The notes beneath the pieces are model-generated. The model searched no databases, was not told the DNA's origin, and saw only the letters and a program-made list of their open reading frames with translations. This document shows, piece after piece, positions 33,079 through 44,929 of a stretch of DNA of 64,000 bases. This stretch comes from Blasia pusilla (taxonomy: Eukaryota; Marchantiophyta; Marchantiopsida; Blasiales). The number at the start of each line of letters is the position of its first letter. The first letter of the stretch is position 1. The position numbers and the translations under genes were made by a program. Where the stretch lies: positions 8,184,001 through 8,248,000 of the forward strand of contig CM114271.1 of assembly GCA_050084515.1 (NCBI GenBank). The letters are read 5' to 3'.

Positions 33079-36000
33079 TCTGAGGAGTGCAAATAGCTTG
33101 TCTGCAATTTCTTCATCAGGCTCGTCCCATTTCAAGGCCATCTGAGCTGCCAGTGCTGCTGCCTCTAACAGCTGTACATCAAGGATGAGTCACATCACTA
33201 CTGGATTCCCACAGTAACTAACACTTCACATCCATTGCAGGGAGGGAAACCGAAAATTAACAGATCCACCTCTGAAACGGCTGTCATATTGTTATGATCA
33301 TATTTGGTTGAATAGTGCACTCCATACTAAGGCGCATTACCATATGTGGGAATGCTAACAACAGGAACAATTTTCAGTCGAAACTTATTTTAAGTCCAAA
33401 GAGTGCTTACCTCAAGTTGTGGTAATTTACAAGTTTCTCCATCCAAAGTCATACCATCAGTTGCCCGTTTAAGAAGACCGTCATCTTGTACAACAACTTT
33501 CACAATATCTGGTATATGATTCATTCGTAGAAGCTCAGATAAAAGACCAACAATACGGGAGTTCACACTCCATACAGACTGCTGGCATTGTCCACTATCC
33601 TTGACAGTCCATGGTTGAAGCTCTGTCTCCGCCTACCTCCCAGGGACAACCACCAAATCACCAGGTTCAGGTGACAATTGTTCTTCAAACCATCCCCTCA
33701 AGTTTTCCATCTAGAATTATTTACGTACCCAACCTTGAGCAGAAATTTCATTCGTAGCTTATCACATTAGAGTAAGTCCATCATGAGCCAGGTTAAAGAA
33801 ATCTTCTCCACAAATGATAAATTCCTGCCTCTCCTAGTCACCAAAACGACATGAGCAAATCTCACATAAGAAGTGCGATTTTTCACCTGAGAGACAATGA
33901 AACGTCCAACCTTGAATGGGAAGATAGCTGAAAGACTGCATAGAGCATCCACCACCTGATTGAAGATTGAATGGAGTAAATGTTAAAACACCTGTAGAGA
34001 AAAAATCATCCTTGTTCCCTCCTTGTTCCAAAGCCAAATAGCTTGACCGACTCACAATCACAGTGGAAATAGGCTAGACTTATATGCTCAGATAAAGATA
34101 ATCGACATACAGAAACGAAGAATGGTTTATGGAAATGCGCTTAGTGTAAAAAAAGCGCACCTGAACCCAACCACATTCCATAGAACTTTGTTCACTACCC
34201 CACGGGATCTCAGGGGCTACAACAAGCCTCTGAAACAGTAATGCAGCAGCACCAACCGCCAGGTGCTGTTTCGCGATTAAAACACACTTCAGCGACTCAT
34301 TGCTATTTAGACCATTGTGTCTCTCCTTGCATAGAAGAGATGCCACATCGGTGGCTTCTAAGGGAAATTCCGTTACATGGTCTTCAACATGACCATTAGA
34401 GGTCCTGCACCCTTCGTCATTCACTTCAGGAGTACCTTCACTTTTACAATTAGTAGGTTTCTGAGATGTAGAATGATTGAGTAGGTTTTCACTCGAAGGC
34501 TTCCCAACCTGATCTGAATCTCTGGAAAATAGTTTTGAGCGTTTGGTCATGTTCCCTGCCATGGCATGATCTGTACTTCCATACCCATTGTTCCCCCGAG
34601 TTGCCAAGGACACTAGATCACCATTCCTTTCTATTGCCGATAGTACTGCTGACGCTTTAACACATGTACCTGGATCCCATTTGCACCTCATAATTCCTGT
34701 CAAAGAATGCAGACATGCTCTTGAATGTCCGAGTAGATCTGACATGTGCGCAGCAACAACTGCATTTCCCAGGATTTCATTTGTCGTACTGCTGTCAGCA
34801 TTTTGGGTTCCAGAAGGGCCAGGTGAAACAACTAAAAGCAGTTCTAGGATCCCAAGGAGCCTCTTGGTATGTTCCACCACACTAGTGACACCGAAGGGGA
34901 AGCAACTAGCCAACACTGACGAAGATCTTTGAGGGTCCTGGGGCCCTCCATTGCCGACAATTGGACCTTCGATTTCCACTTTCGCCATTTCTGCTGAAAC
35001 TGGCTTTGGAATGGTAAAATATGCTGGAGAAAACGGAAGTAGTTGGACCTCACAAGCTAGTGCACAAACTGCTGCAATGACGTAAGAGTCAAAAGTTGCC
35101 ACAGCACCTCGCCGTTTGTTCACCCCTTCGCACAGCGGCCTGCACAAGTACTTGTCTCCATGCCTCCCATCTTCCATGAATGACAAGCTCCCAATCATTC
35201 CATCTTCCAGCAGTGGTCTTGATTTGTTTAGCCATATGGCATCATGGGACAGACAGAGACTGAGAGCACTGGAAAGCAATTGTGCTGCAAGCTTAGGTGA
35301 GAGAAAGGTCTCTGTGAATAAGCAGTGAACCATAGCGCGAAGTTCTGCCATACCAACACTCTTAGCACCAATTCCACCTGCCCTAGATTGTGAACTTTCA
35401 ACTATTCCATCCTTCTGTTGCTGAACTTCACCATAAGGGAATGTTCCCCTCAAAATGCCTTGTACCGTTGCGGAAAATATCCGCCTCAAGCAAGCCTGCG
35501 ATGGGCCGTCAGGTGGAAGGTATTCTATTATCCGAAAAGAGCTGTAATACATTCCATGACAGCACTGGGGCTGCAGAGGAGTTGATAATAACAGCTCAGG
35601 TAGGCCAACTGTAGAACTCAATGGACGCAATCCATAAGCTGACTCCCACAAAGCACACATGCGCCGTTCCACATCTGGTCCATGCTCAACCATCAGTGCT
35701 GCTAAGCCTTTAGCAGTTGCTTCTTCATTTGCTTGGGCTGCAGCCGCCTTTGCCTATAGAAAACATCTCCAGTCAGCCATAAAGACATGGAAAGCTATAC
35801 CATCATAGAAAACTAAGTCCAATAAGTAAATTTTCTACAAATACCTTTTGGACAATCAGTTGGATAAGTTGCTAATTAATTATCTCCTGGAATACTCTCA
35901 TGATTACAGAATCAATAATGAATGTTGTTAAGATTCACACATGTGAACTCTATGATGTACCCTTGCAAGATGCAGCCTAGGAAAATGTTCAATTACTTAG

Positions 36001-39000
36001 TTGAGATGATATGGTAACAACTATCAAACCTCACCTCTTCTGTATTCGCAGGCAGGCTTACAGACCCATACAATGATCGCGTTGCAAACACCCCCTTAAA
36101 TTGTGAAGGAGGGGAGAAGAGCAACACAGGTTGAGAGAAGATGTGAAAGAGGAGTGCTGCGGCTGCATCTGCAGCAGTACCTGACCTCTTAGCCAAAGCA
36201 GCACCAACTGGCCTCAAGAAGTGAATGTTCAACCAATCTGGAGGGAGCTGCAATAAGAGAAACAAAACACTTTACTTTTAATACTGTTAGACACCATGAT
36301 GTTCACTCAGAAGAAAAGATTAAGAATCTTACTGCAGAAACTAGATAAGTCAGGATAGGAAAGGGCCCTGTGACAGAGAAAAACTCTGACCTGCCAACAA
36401 CACTACTATCAAATTACCATCAATAAACCTGAGGTCAAGGAAACGAAATGTCTGGTTTCATGTAAAGATTACCATCTATAGCCTTTCCACATTCGCCTAA
36501 CTATGCTTCATCTCCCTGATTCAGAAAGGATATGGGATTCTATCCAATGCCACTTGAAAAAAATCAACAAGATCTCCGCACAGGAATGCTAGGTGCACAA
36601 ACCTAATTCCACAGTCTTCAAACAGAACAACTACTGAAATAAATGATAGAAAGACTGCAACATCCTCCTCCAATACTGTTTCAAGACCAGACTTAACCTT
36701 AAAATCCAAGCTTACCTGCACAGCAGAGTTGTAATCATCAGCTGCCCTTAATAGCTCTACTAGCCCCACAGCAACTACCAGTGCATCTGGAGACCAAGTA
36801 GGAGGAGCTTCCAGAAGGCCAAACAATAGTCTCTGTGTTGCTCCTGGCGTTGCAACAGCATAATATCTGGAACCTCATTCGAAAGTGTATCAGACCAACA
36901 GATGCCAGAACCACAGCACAATGATCTCAAAGCTGAAGCTAGCACACACAGCAAAGCTCTACAAAAGTCTGAAATTTCATAGTAAGAACCTGCCTGTGAA
37001 ACAGATGCGCGTACGGTTCCAAAAGAGGCAGCCCAGACACCATCAGATGCTCATTTGGAGCTGTTGGAGGAGGAATCAAAAGAGCAGGAACAGCTGCTGC
37101 AGTCAAATCTGCTGTCTCGTGGCGGGCTACTTCATCATCACAAACACTCAAGATAACTGCAGCACCATTGGCCACAGCCCATCTCGGTGTTGATGGTAAG
37201 AGCTGCGGTTGTTTCCCTTGACTCTGTCCTCCAACTGTTATCATGAAACACAGAACAATCATTCTTTGTAACACATTTACTCACCCCAATTGGTCCCAAA
37301 CAATTTCACAGGGTGCCACCTTCATTTTACTTGAACTGCAAAGCATGCGTTCGGTAACTAGCTTGTACCAAAATAAAATATGGCCATACTTCAGTCATAC
37401 AAATGACATTCATCACAACTGACTTTGAGGATCTAATATTTCCCAGTGATGTCTGACACACCTTCACCAGATTGGAACACTTGGTAAACCCACAGATCTT
37501 TAATGTGACAACATGCACTAACAAAATATTGTGTGTACCTGTCGTTGGAGGCCTCAGCTCTTCTCCAGCAGCATACTCACCCATTACACCACCACACCTT
37601 CACAAAACCCAAGCCATACATTACAGGTTAGATTTAATGCATGTCTTCTAGAAAATTTGGTGATTGAAATGGACCACCATGCAAAGCCAACAGAACACTA
37701 ACACCACAATCAATCCAAGCATTGAAGTGAAGATCAACCAAATCTTCTGCTCTTGAACTTTCACACACCATTGAAAGTAGTCACTACGTATAGATGGAGG
37801 CGCAGCAAGAAGACTGTCTGTGATCCAAGGAGTGAGCAGCCTCGTGGGCGACCTTTCCTGTTTTTCCCAGCCAGGTCCCTCCTGGTAACCCTTCCCCGGA
37901 CCATCTCCACTGGTGCTAGGACTGTGATTACTTCCTGAGGGTTGCCCATTGTCACTCTTGAAGGTGGGACGATTGTAGTGAGTCAGAACTCTTAAAATTT
38001 CTGCACAAGCATGGGCCCACTGCTCTGAAAACTCCCTCTGCAAAGATAGCAATAACAGGCAGCTTTTAATAAAGAACCTCATAAAGTTCTTCAACACACT
38101 CATCTCTAATCCCTAGATGAATCAGATAATCCGAGGTACATAAGTAATCTACAGCAAGATCTAGGAGTGAGAGTGACCCAAACAGAAGAGAGAGCACTAC
38201 AGAGATCTAAGTAAGAAATAATTGTCAAATGAAGTGCTACAATTGATGCTGCAAGCTTCATAAGTACTCTCTACTTTTAAAACAAAACCCATCTATTCAG
38301 TGACATGTACTCATCAGTGTTTCAAACTAGACGCTGGTTATCAGAATCAACCTAGCTACTTATTAAAGTCGCCTAGGATATCAATATTGCCATACATCTT
38401 GTCCAACTTTCCTGTTTTTTTCCATGGACTGATTACAACTTCCATGCACATAATGATGAAACTAAAGAGGTTAGAGGTAAGAGATCAAGACATAAGTAGA
38501 GAGACCCCTGAAGTGGAGCTCTGCCTGAATTTCTTTAGTAGGAGCTGTCATTGGGGGTTGGACAACCATGGGTCCCAGGTACTGCATAGTTCCCTTCATG
38601 TACTTTAAACTCAAATCAGATTTTCTACATGTAGCAAAAACGTGGATCATGTTTGGCATCCACTTCCCAGCATAACCATGTGCCCTAGTTCGACAATCTA
38701 AGTAACTGATACAGGTGCAGGGGTGAATAAGTGCAATAAAAGAGGAGGAAGGCCTCCTGCTGTAGTGAGAGACAGTACACCAAGAAGGGCATAAAGTAGC
38801 TTGCTATTTCCACTCAGCTGAATGCTCAACCTTGACTGACACACATGCATATGTAACAACTTCACAATTTGAACTTCCCCCCAAAGTAGACATCAAAGCA
38901 CTCAGGAAGATAAGTGGTTCAAGGAGTTCAATGCTAACCCTTTGGACTCTTCCTTAAGAAATTTATAGTTAGTAAGCTTATTAACTTTACTGAGACCTTG

Positions 39001-42000
39001 TTTTCCACAAATGCCTACTTAAGAAATGTCAAATACTTCTCATACTTTTTGTATAATTTCATTCAAATTTTGAGTACCATTTCCCTTATCCTTTGTTTCA
39101 TAAATTTTAGGAAATAAGAACTTTTGGCATGGTATCCTTTATCATCGAGTTCGATGCTACAGCAATCTCTACAGAGTCCAATCTTCTCTTTACGTGGGCA
39201 GAAACTTTCTTCATTCCCACTCTAGTCCAGGCAGTCTTTGAAGCTTCCTAGCCATCATAAAATACTGAAAGGCTTGTCCAGTTGATCCCTCAACATTCCT
39301 AAAGTATCTTCTTCTCAAGTATCCCTTTCCTGTGGTCTACCAGAGTCAGGTAATAAGCACTCTGCCCTGAGCCCTGTAAGGATCCCATAAGAGAGAGATA
39401 TGGCCATTGTGCAACCATTATGACAGACTCTTGCAAAAATCTTATAGCACACTTTCAATTAACACTTTGGAAGTACTATCTGCGATCACAGTACCAGTTC
39501 TTCCAACAATCAAGAGAACTGCCTTTAAAGCTTCAAAGACTCTTGCAGATGGTACTCACGAAGTAGTGTCAGTCTTATACATGCAGCATTAAACTTAGAG
39601 CTTGAATCTCTTCCAGAGAACAGAAATCCGTCTCAAACTTCGCTACTAAAACGTTTTTGAATCACAGTGGAACTGCCTCACATGCCAGTTTTAAAATCAG
39701 TGCATGATATTACAGATCATCCAGTGCTTTCCTGCAATCTCTTTTTACGTGGAAAGTTTAAGTATGCCTATATCACAATCTGGCCACAGGTTGATCAGCC
39801 CCATAGTGACAGTCATAAGTTCCATGACCATAGACTGTTCAGACATGCACGGATATCAGACTGTGCCAGGACCCAAGAAATTATAGCAGAACATAGGTAG
39901 GCCCACCTCAGAGGCCCATGGTGTCATGGGACAATAAATCCTCTAGACATTCTACTCAAGGTCACAATTCTGGATAGAAATTTAGTTATTTGAACCTGCC
40001 CCCTGAAGGATATTGCAGCACTCACAACTTAGAGGCAACTTGTTTAGTTTGGGATTGTATTTTATATACAGTGCCTCTCCATCCACCCAGGAGAGCACAT
40101 AGGTTTGACTTCACTTCCCAGACCAGGCCCCTCAATTCAGACTTACCTGACCTTCACAGGATAATTCTGTTTTTGATATAAAACAATATCTACATGCAGT
40201 GCATCTTCATAAACCCGGAAGAGCACAGAGCCTCCAGCTCCACCCCACATAATTTAGGTTTATGTGGACTACCCATCGGAGACAAGCTGTAAAAGTCTTC
40301 TCGGCACATCTATCGAGTAATCCAACACTGAAGTGGAACTCTCAATGTTCACTCTGGTATGTCCTCTGGATGTGAATAAGATCCCAGTGGTGTTGTAAGA
40401 ACTCTACCAGCAACCTACTGATATAAAAACTAAGCTATTTGACCCTAATTCCTACTGGAAATGAAAGCACTCACAGTCAGGGTGGCACCCTGGAATAGTT
40501 CAGATACCCTTCAAAGTATTCTCAGAGACTGTACTCATTAAGTACCAGCCGTAGCCTTGTAACCATAGACACATAGATAGCATCTTGAGTAGGTGAAATT
40601 TGGGTTCACGTCCAGGACAGTGTGTAGACTAGCAAAGTATGAGACATACCTCAGTGGATGGGCTGAACAAAGACACGAACGATCCAAATGGAGGAGTCTG
40701 CTTATTGTATATCACAGTGCCATCAATCACGCAAGAGAGCAGTGCATGAAGAATAGCATGTCCATGTTCCGGGTGGTGAAGAACAAAAGTTGCTGCAAAA
40801 TATCCAAACCACAAAATAACACATAGCAGCAACCCAATTAGGAAAACATGGCCCCACCCAGATATCCCATCTGTTGCACTACTACCAGAAAGCTTACCAA
40901 TAAAACAATTACAAGCTGAACATTCTGAATAGAGCACATTCACACTAAAACTTGGGGAAAAGTGGAATGCACTTACCCAGGACATCATCGAGAAGACAAT
41001 GCTCATTACTTGGATAGTGGCCACGTACTAGCTGCAAAAGCGAAAAATATTGGAAGCAAGTGAGTGACCACCCACAGAGGAGCAGTCGATCAAACTTCTT
41101 CAAGTTTTGTAATGCTGGCTAAATCAAGTGTCAAGAATGCCAACTGACAATTCTGAGGCAGTAGCCCCAAATGTGGACTCAGAGATTCATCTGAGCACTC
41201 AAACTTGAACTCAGAAGCATGGCTAAAAGGAACACACCTCCCCAATATCATCCACAAATGAATCGGATGCAGACTGTCCAAAAAGCTCCACATAAGCCAA
41301 TATTTCATTCTGTGTCAAAAGCCATTAGTACACATTCAACATCAGTACTTATTCTAAACCTTATGTACCAAAACTCAGCTATTTGTTACTTGCACAGAAG
41401 ACTTGCTCCATGCCATGAAGGACAAAAGGCACATTATCAGGACATGTGTTACTTGAAACAACTTCAAAGTTTGAAAGGAGGTGGAAGTATAAGTATTAAG
41501 GTCATGATGACTTATGCTAGAAGAATGTCTGGCTTGACCTTCATCAAAAGCAATAAGACATCTTAACTTGAACTTTGGCATTATGGACATTATCTCAATA
41601 CACATACACAGCTGATCTCTTGACAACTTCACAACAGCATATGCATGATTATAAAAGATCCCACTAAAATGGTTCACCAGTCAGTGGTCGTTCCACTGAC
41701 TGATAAACCTGCCATGAGAAGATTTTTTTATGGGACATAAAGAAAAAGGTTGGAAGGCCATGTAAATGTATGCTAATGAATTGGTCAAAGTTGAATCCTT
41801 GGACTAGAAATCTGTAGTATGCAAGAGTGAGCAAAAGGGTATCATAACCAGGAGTTTCTAAGATACAGGAAGCTATGTTCCAATACACCTGACTCAAGAA
41901 CTACACCAAGAATAGATCTTCAAAACATCAGACTTCTGTAGGATTAGGAATCTTCTGTTGGGTATTAGCCATTGAAAACATGAACAAAAACCTCTATTGG

Positions 42001-44816
42001 ATAGCAAATAACATATCACATTCACGAAACCTCTCTCTGGAATTGGTAAAACTTGGGAGGAAACTGTGAGGCTGGAGAGGTTCATGAGGTCAAATTGGCA
42101 AAATAATTCAATACGCTGCATATCTCCTGGTATCTCCTGTACCAGGAGATACAAGTTGTCCCAAACATAATCACCCAAGTCTGGAATGTTGAAGCTTTTC
42201 AAAGACATTCCTGTAATAAAAATCGCTGTTTACTCACAGACTCCACAGCAAAGCTCCCGAATTACCAGAATTATCAACATGCTTTAATAAGTTGCAATAC
42301 ACTTGGAAAAGGTACCTACTTCAATAAGATGGGGAGCACAGGAGCTACAAGTTGTCTCAATCTCATAAACAATCACTTAGGTCTAGATGGAAATTTCCAA
42401 CCACATTACTGCAAAAAGCTTCAATCTTCCCTTGTAACTTCTCCTATGCACGTACTGTAATTCCAAAAGTGCAACATGCGAATTTCCGCAACTTCACCTG
42501 GCATTTCCTACGCATGATCCCAAGAGGTATGGCAATTCCTCTAAAGCCATCAACCACATGGTTCATCCATGACCACTCTTGGACTCTTAATCTCGGATAT
42601 GAAATCAACAAAGAAGTTATCTCTGAGGAGAATGATTAAAAATCATTGGACGTCTTGCTTACACACTACAGTTTTACTCCCCGATGAGGCGATAACTGTG
42701 TGCTCAGACTGACTGAAACCGGCTGCCAGGTACAAGTTTGAAAAACTGAAATTGAACAAGTTCATGCATCAGAGAAACATGGAGACCTGTGCATGAATGT
42801 TAGCAAGAGCTTTAACAAGGATGGCAATCTAACTTGTTAAGCTCAAACGCCTTCTTTGCCAAGGACTTGCTTAGCATTTCCAAGGAACTTGAGTAGCCTT
42901 GCTCTTCTTTACATAGAGGTTATTGTAAGCCTCCATTTCTGAGAGTCAGGTGTCATGAATTTTTCACATTCTGATCAATGACCATTCGTCGTAAGTATCT
43001 ACATCAATATTACCCTTTTGACAGTTAAAATCTTAACCACCTCAACGGCTTGACAGAGGGTTTAAGGCCCAATGTAATTAGACAGGGCATTTCCAATACC
43101 CAATAAAAACAAAAGAACTATTACACACAGTTCCAAAGAAATAACAGACCATGTCCAAATCATGGCATCCCAAGATAAATCCATATGAGGATTAAGAGAC
43201 ATTAACACAACTGTGCTCACCGATAATTTTTTAATAAAGCTGAGAGAAAAGCGGTGATATGATTAAACTCTGAAGGAAAAGAAATCTTTCAAACCGGAGG
43301 TTTCGGACACTGATGACAACAGATGATCAAGATTATTTTTTTTTCAAATTGAGCCACATAGGAATGTCATAGTCAACATCTCCATACACAAAGTTTGATA
43401 TGACATTGGAGGGTTGAGATATTGAAACAGGGAGTGTTGATAGACCCCTTAAGCAAACAAGATAATTGCTTCTGCTTCCTTTCTTCAAGTCAGAACCAGT
43501 GCAACAAGACCTCCACAAGGCTACTTCATGACATTAGTGAGATTTATACTACCCTTCAATAACAAGAGTAAACCTTCACGAAATCAGAAGTTTGCATAAT
43601 CTTTAGGGTCGCACTGTGAATAATACTTCTGCACATGCACTCATCTTGATGGTTAACACATAGTTGAATCTCAGTTGCAAGTCTTGTTGAAGCCTTCATT
43701 CTGTTTGATACCAGTTAAACTGGGTGATATTTCACAGGGTGGGACGTCCAGACAGCTCTAAATGTAAACAAAACTGACGGAGCAACAGTGCTTGTAAGAT
43801 CTTAAAGCGCTCAAAATATAATCAGGGCAACTATGCAGTGACCCCAAATCGTATACAGTTATCCATCTCAGGGTCCACAATCTGCATGTTGGATCATTCC
43901 GCCACGAATCATGAGCGTGTAATACCCGTCCGATAAAAAAATATCAGTCGACCGAAAACGAGACACTAGAATAGAGACGTAAGATACGTATAGAGCATGC
44001 TGTTCGGTAGCTTTCCCACCTCCTGGGATCCGCTGCGAATACTGACAGAAGGTCTAAATGTGGTACATGGCCTGCCCAGCAATTATTTAGCAAAGGAGTT
44101 GGAACACCAGGCACACGTCGCCACTGCAGACAAAACCATAGCTGAAGGATTCAGCAGCACATCAGGTCACCACTTGCGATCAAGTACACCGGCACTACAC
44201 CCTCTATGACTAAACATGACGCCACAACACCATGAACGGACGTTACGCTCTTCAAGGCGTTCGTCGATGCTAGTCAACGTCAGATCATGCGTCACCTTCC
44301 GATCATGGAGCGGAACTCGACACCAGGTCCCTCCTGGAGATCTTCATGATCCAAATACATTGCACAAAGTCTCAGAAAAGACACACTCCTCGAACAAGGC
44401 CTTAAATGCCCGGCGACTTCCGAACGAATACCAGCATCAATTTGGCCCGGGCTACTTGGGCGTGGGTGCTGACTTGCCTATTACAGGTAACTGGAATAAC
44501 TTCACTCTGGCCTAACCAGTTCGTGAAAACATCTCTCACTGGACAAGACATGTCTCGCAGTCCGTTCTCGGACACTCTGGACTTGCATTACGTAATTACC
44601 CAGAAACTTGAAGGAGTCTTTTTATCTTCCAACTTGAGGAAGAGGAAGTCACTGAAGGACGACGTTGGCTTCGACAACACAAAGAAGGCCCCGGCCACGG
44701 GCTTCCAAACTGTGTAGAACTCATCATACCTGTTTCCGTGAGGCACTTTCGGGCGGCGGCCGATACAGCGGAGTCGATTGAAGGCCAGGAAGCCATTTCT
44801 GCCTGGGTGCTGACAT
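33079..44816 (-). CDS. GI: GIGANTEA, copy 1 (13 coding exons placed)
   Basis: Circadian-clock and flowering regulator; GI proteins act in nucleus and cytosol, stabilise ZTL/FKF1-type F-box photoreceptors and act as an HSP90 co-chaperone. Exons 5' to 3': 44,816-44,730; 41,309-41,238; 41,031-40,977; 40,792-40,650; 38,037-37,769; 37,597-37,539; 37,234-36,994; 36,866-36,716; 36,247-36,035; 35,753-34,161; 33,955-33,887; 33,632-33,411; 33,171-33,079. Phases agree throughout and give 1,089 residues. Key blocks: KWLPGLQSTPLYRPPP, NEILAYVELFGQ, FVLHHPEHGHAI, ILRVLTHYNRP, TPRWAVANGA, LLFGLLEAPPTWSPDAL, DGMTLDGETCKLPQLE. Introns are GT-AG except intron 7, which reads as GC-AG (TTTCACAG|gcaggt). Three 1-bp deletions in exon 10 (about 35,535-35,573) alter about 17 residues but restore the frame. 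The last 70-80 residues of typical GI (about 1,170 aa) were not found; exon 13 ends LFALLR|gtaatt. Confidence 0.93.
42121..42151. repeat. 12-bp inverted repeat in GI intron 1
   Basis: TATCTCCTGGTA, loop TCTCCTG, TACCAGGAGATA. It is present unchanged in duplication copy 2 (57,748-57,778). No function assigned. Confidence 0.7.
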
Positions 44817-44929
44817 AGGGCCAATCGCTTGAACACTTCAACGTTCTCGCTCCCCCTCTCCCTCTCTCTATCTCTCTGTCTCTCTGTCGCGTCGACCGCA
44901 CAAAAACTAAGCACTTCACCAAATACCAA
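44588..44929 (-). other. Upstream ORF overlapping the GI start (copy 1)
   Basis: ATG at 44,929 (MVFGEVLSFC) opens a frame that runs through the GI ATG in another frame and ends at 44,588. If the transcript starts upstream of 44,929 it would act as an overlapping uORF and reduce GI translation. The transcription start is not known from sequence. Confidence 0.35.
44846..44888. repeat. CT-rich leader tract before the GI ATG
   Basis: About 43 nt of CTC/TCT repeats on the plus strand, i.e. a GAGA-rich tract on the coding strand, 30-72 nt upstream of the GI start. Also present at 60,471-60,513. GA-rich tracts are common in plant promoters and 5' leaders. Confidence 0.65.

Noticed and set aside
34588-34932. 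Plus-strand 114-codon frame and others opposite GI exon 10
   Set aside because: Antisense shadow of a conserved GI exon; the same shadow appears at 50,216-50,560.
43333-43518. Possible nested gene in GI intron 1 (61-codon frame)
   Set aside because: Short, no splice context or homology; the duplicate at 58,959-59,144 is identical only because of the recent duplication.
43910-43960. Evening element in GI intron 1 (AAAAATATCAG)
   Set aside because: Does not match AAAATATCT at the last position, and it is in an intron.
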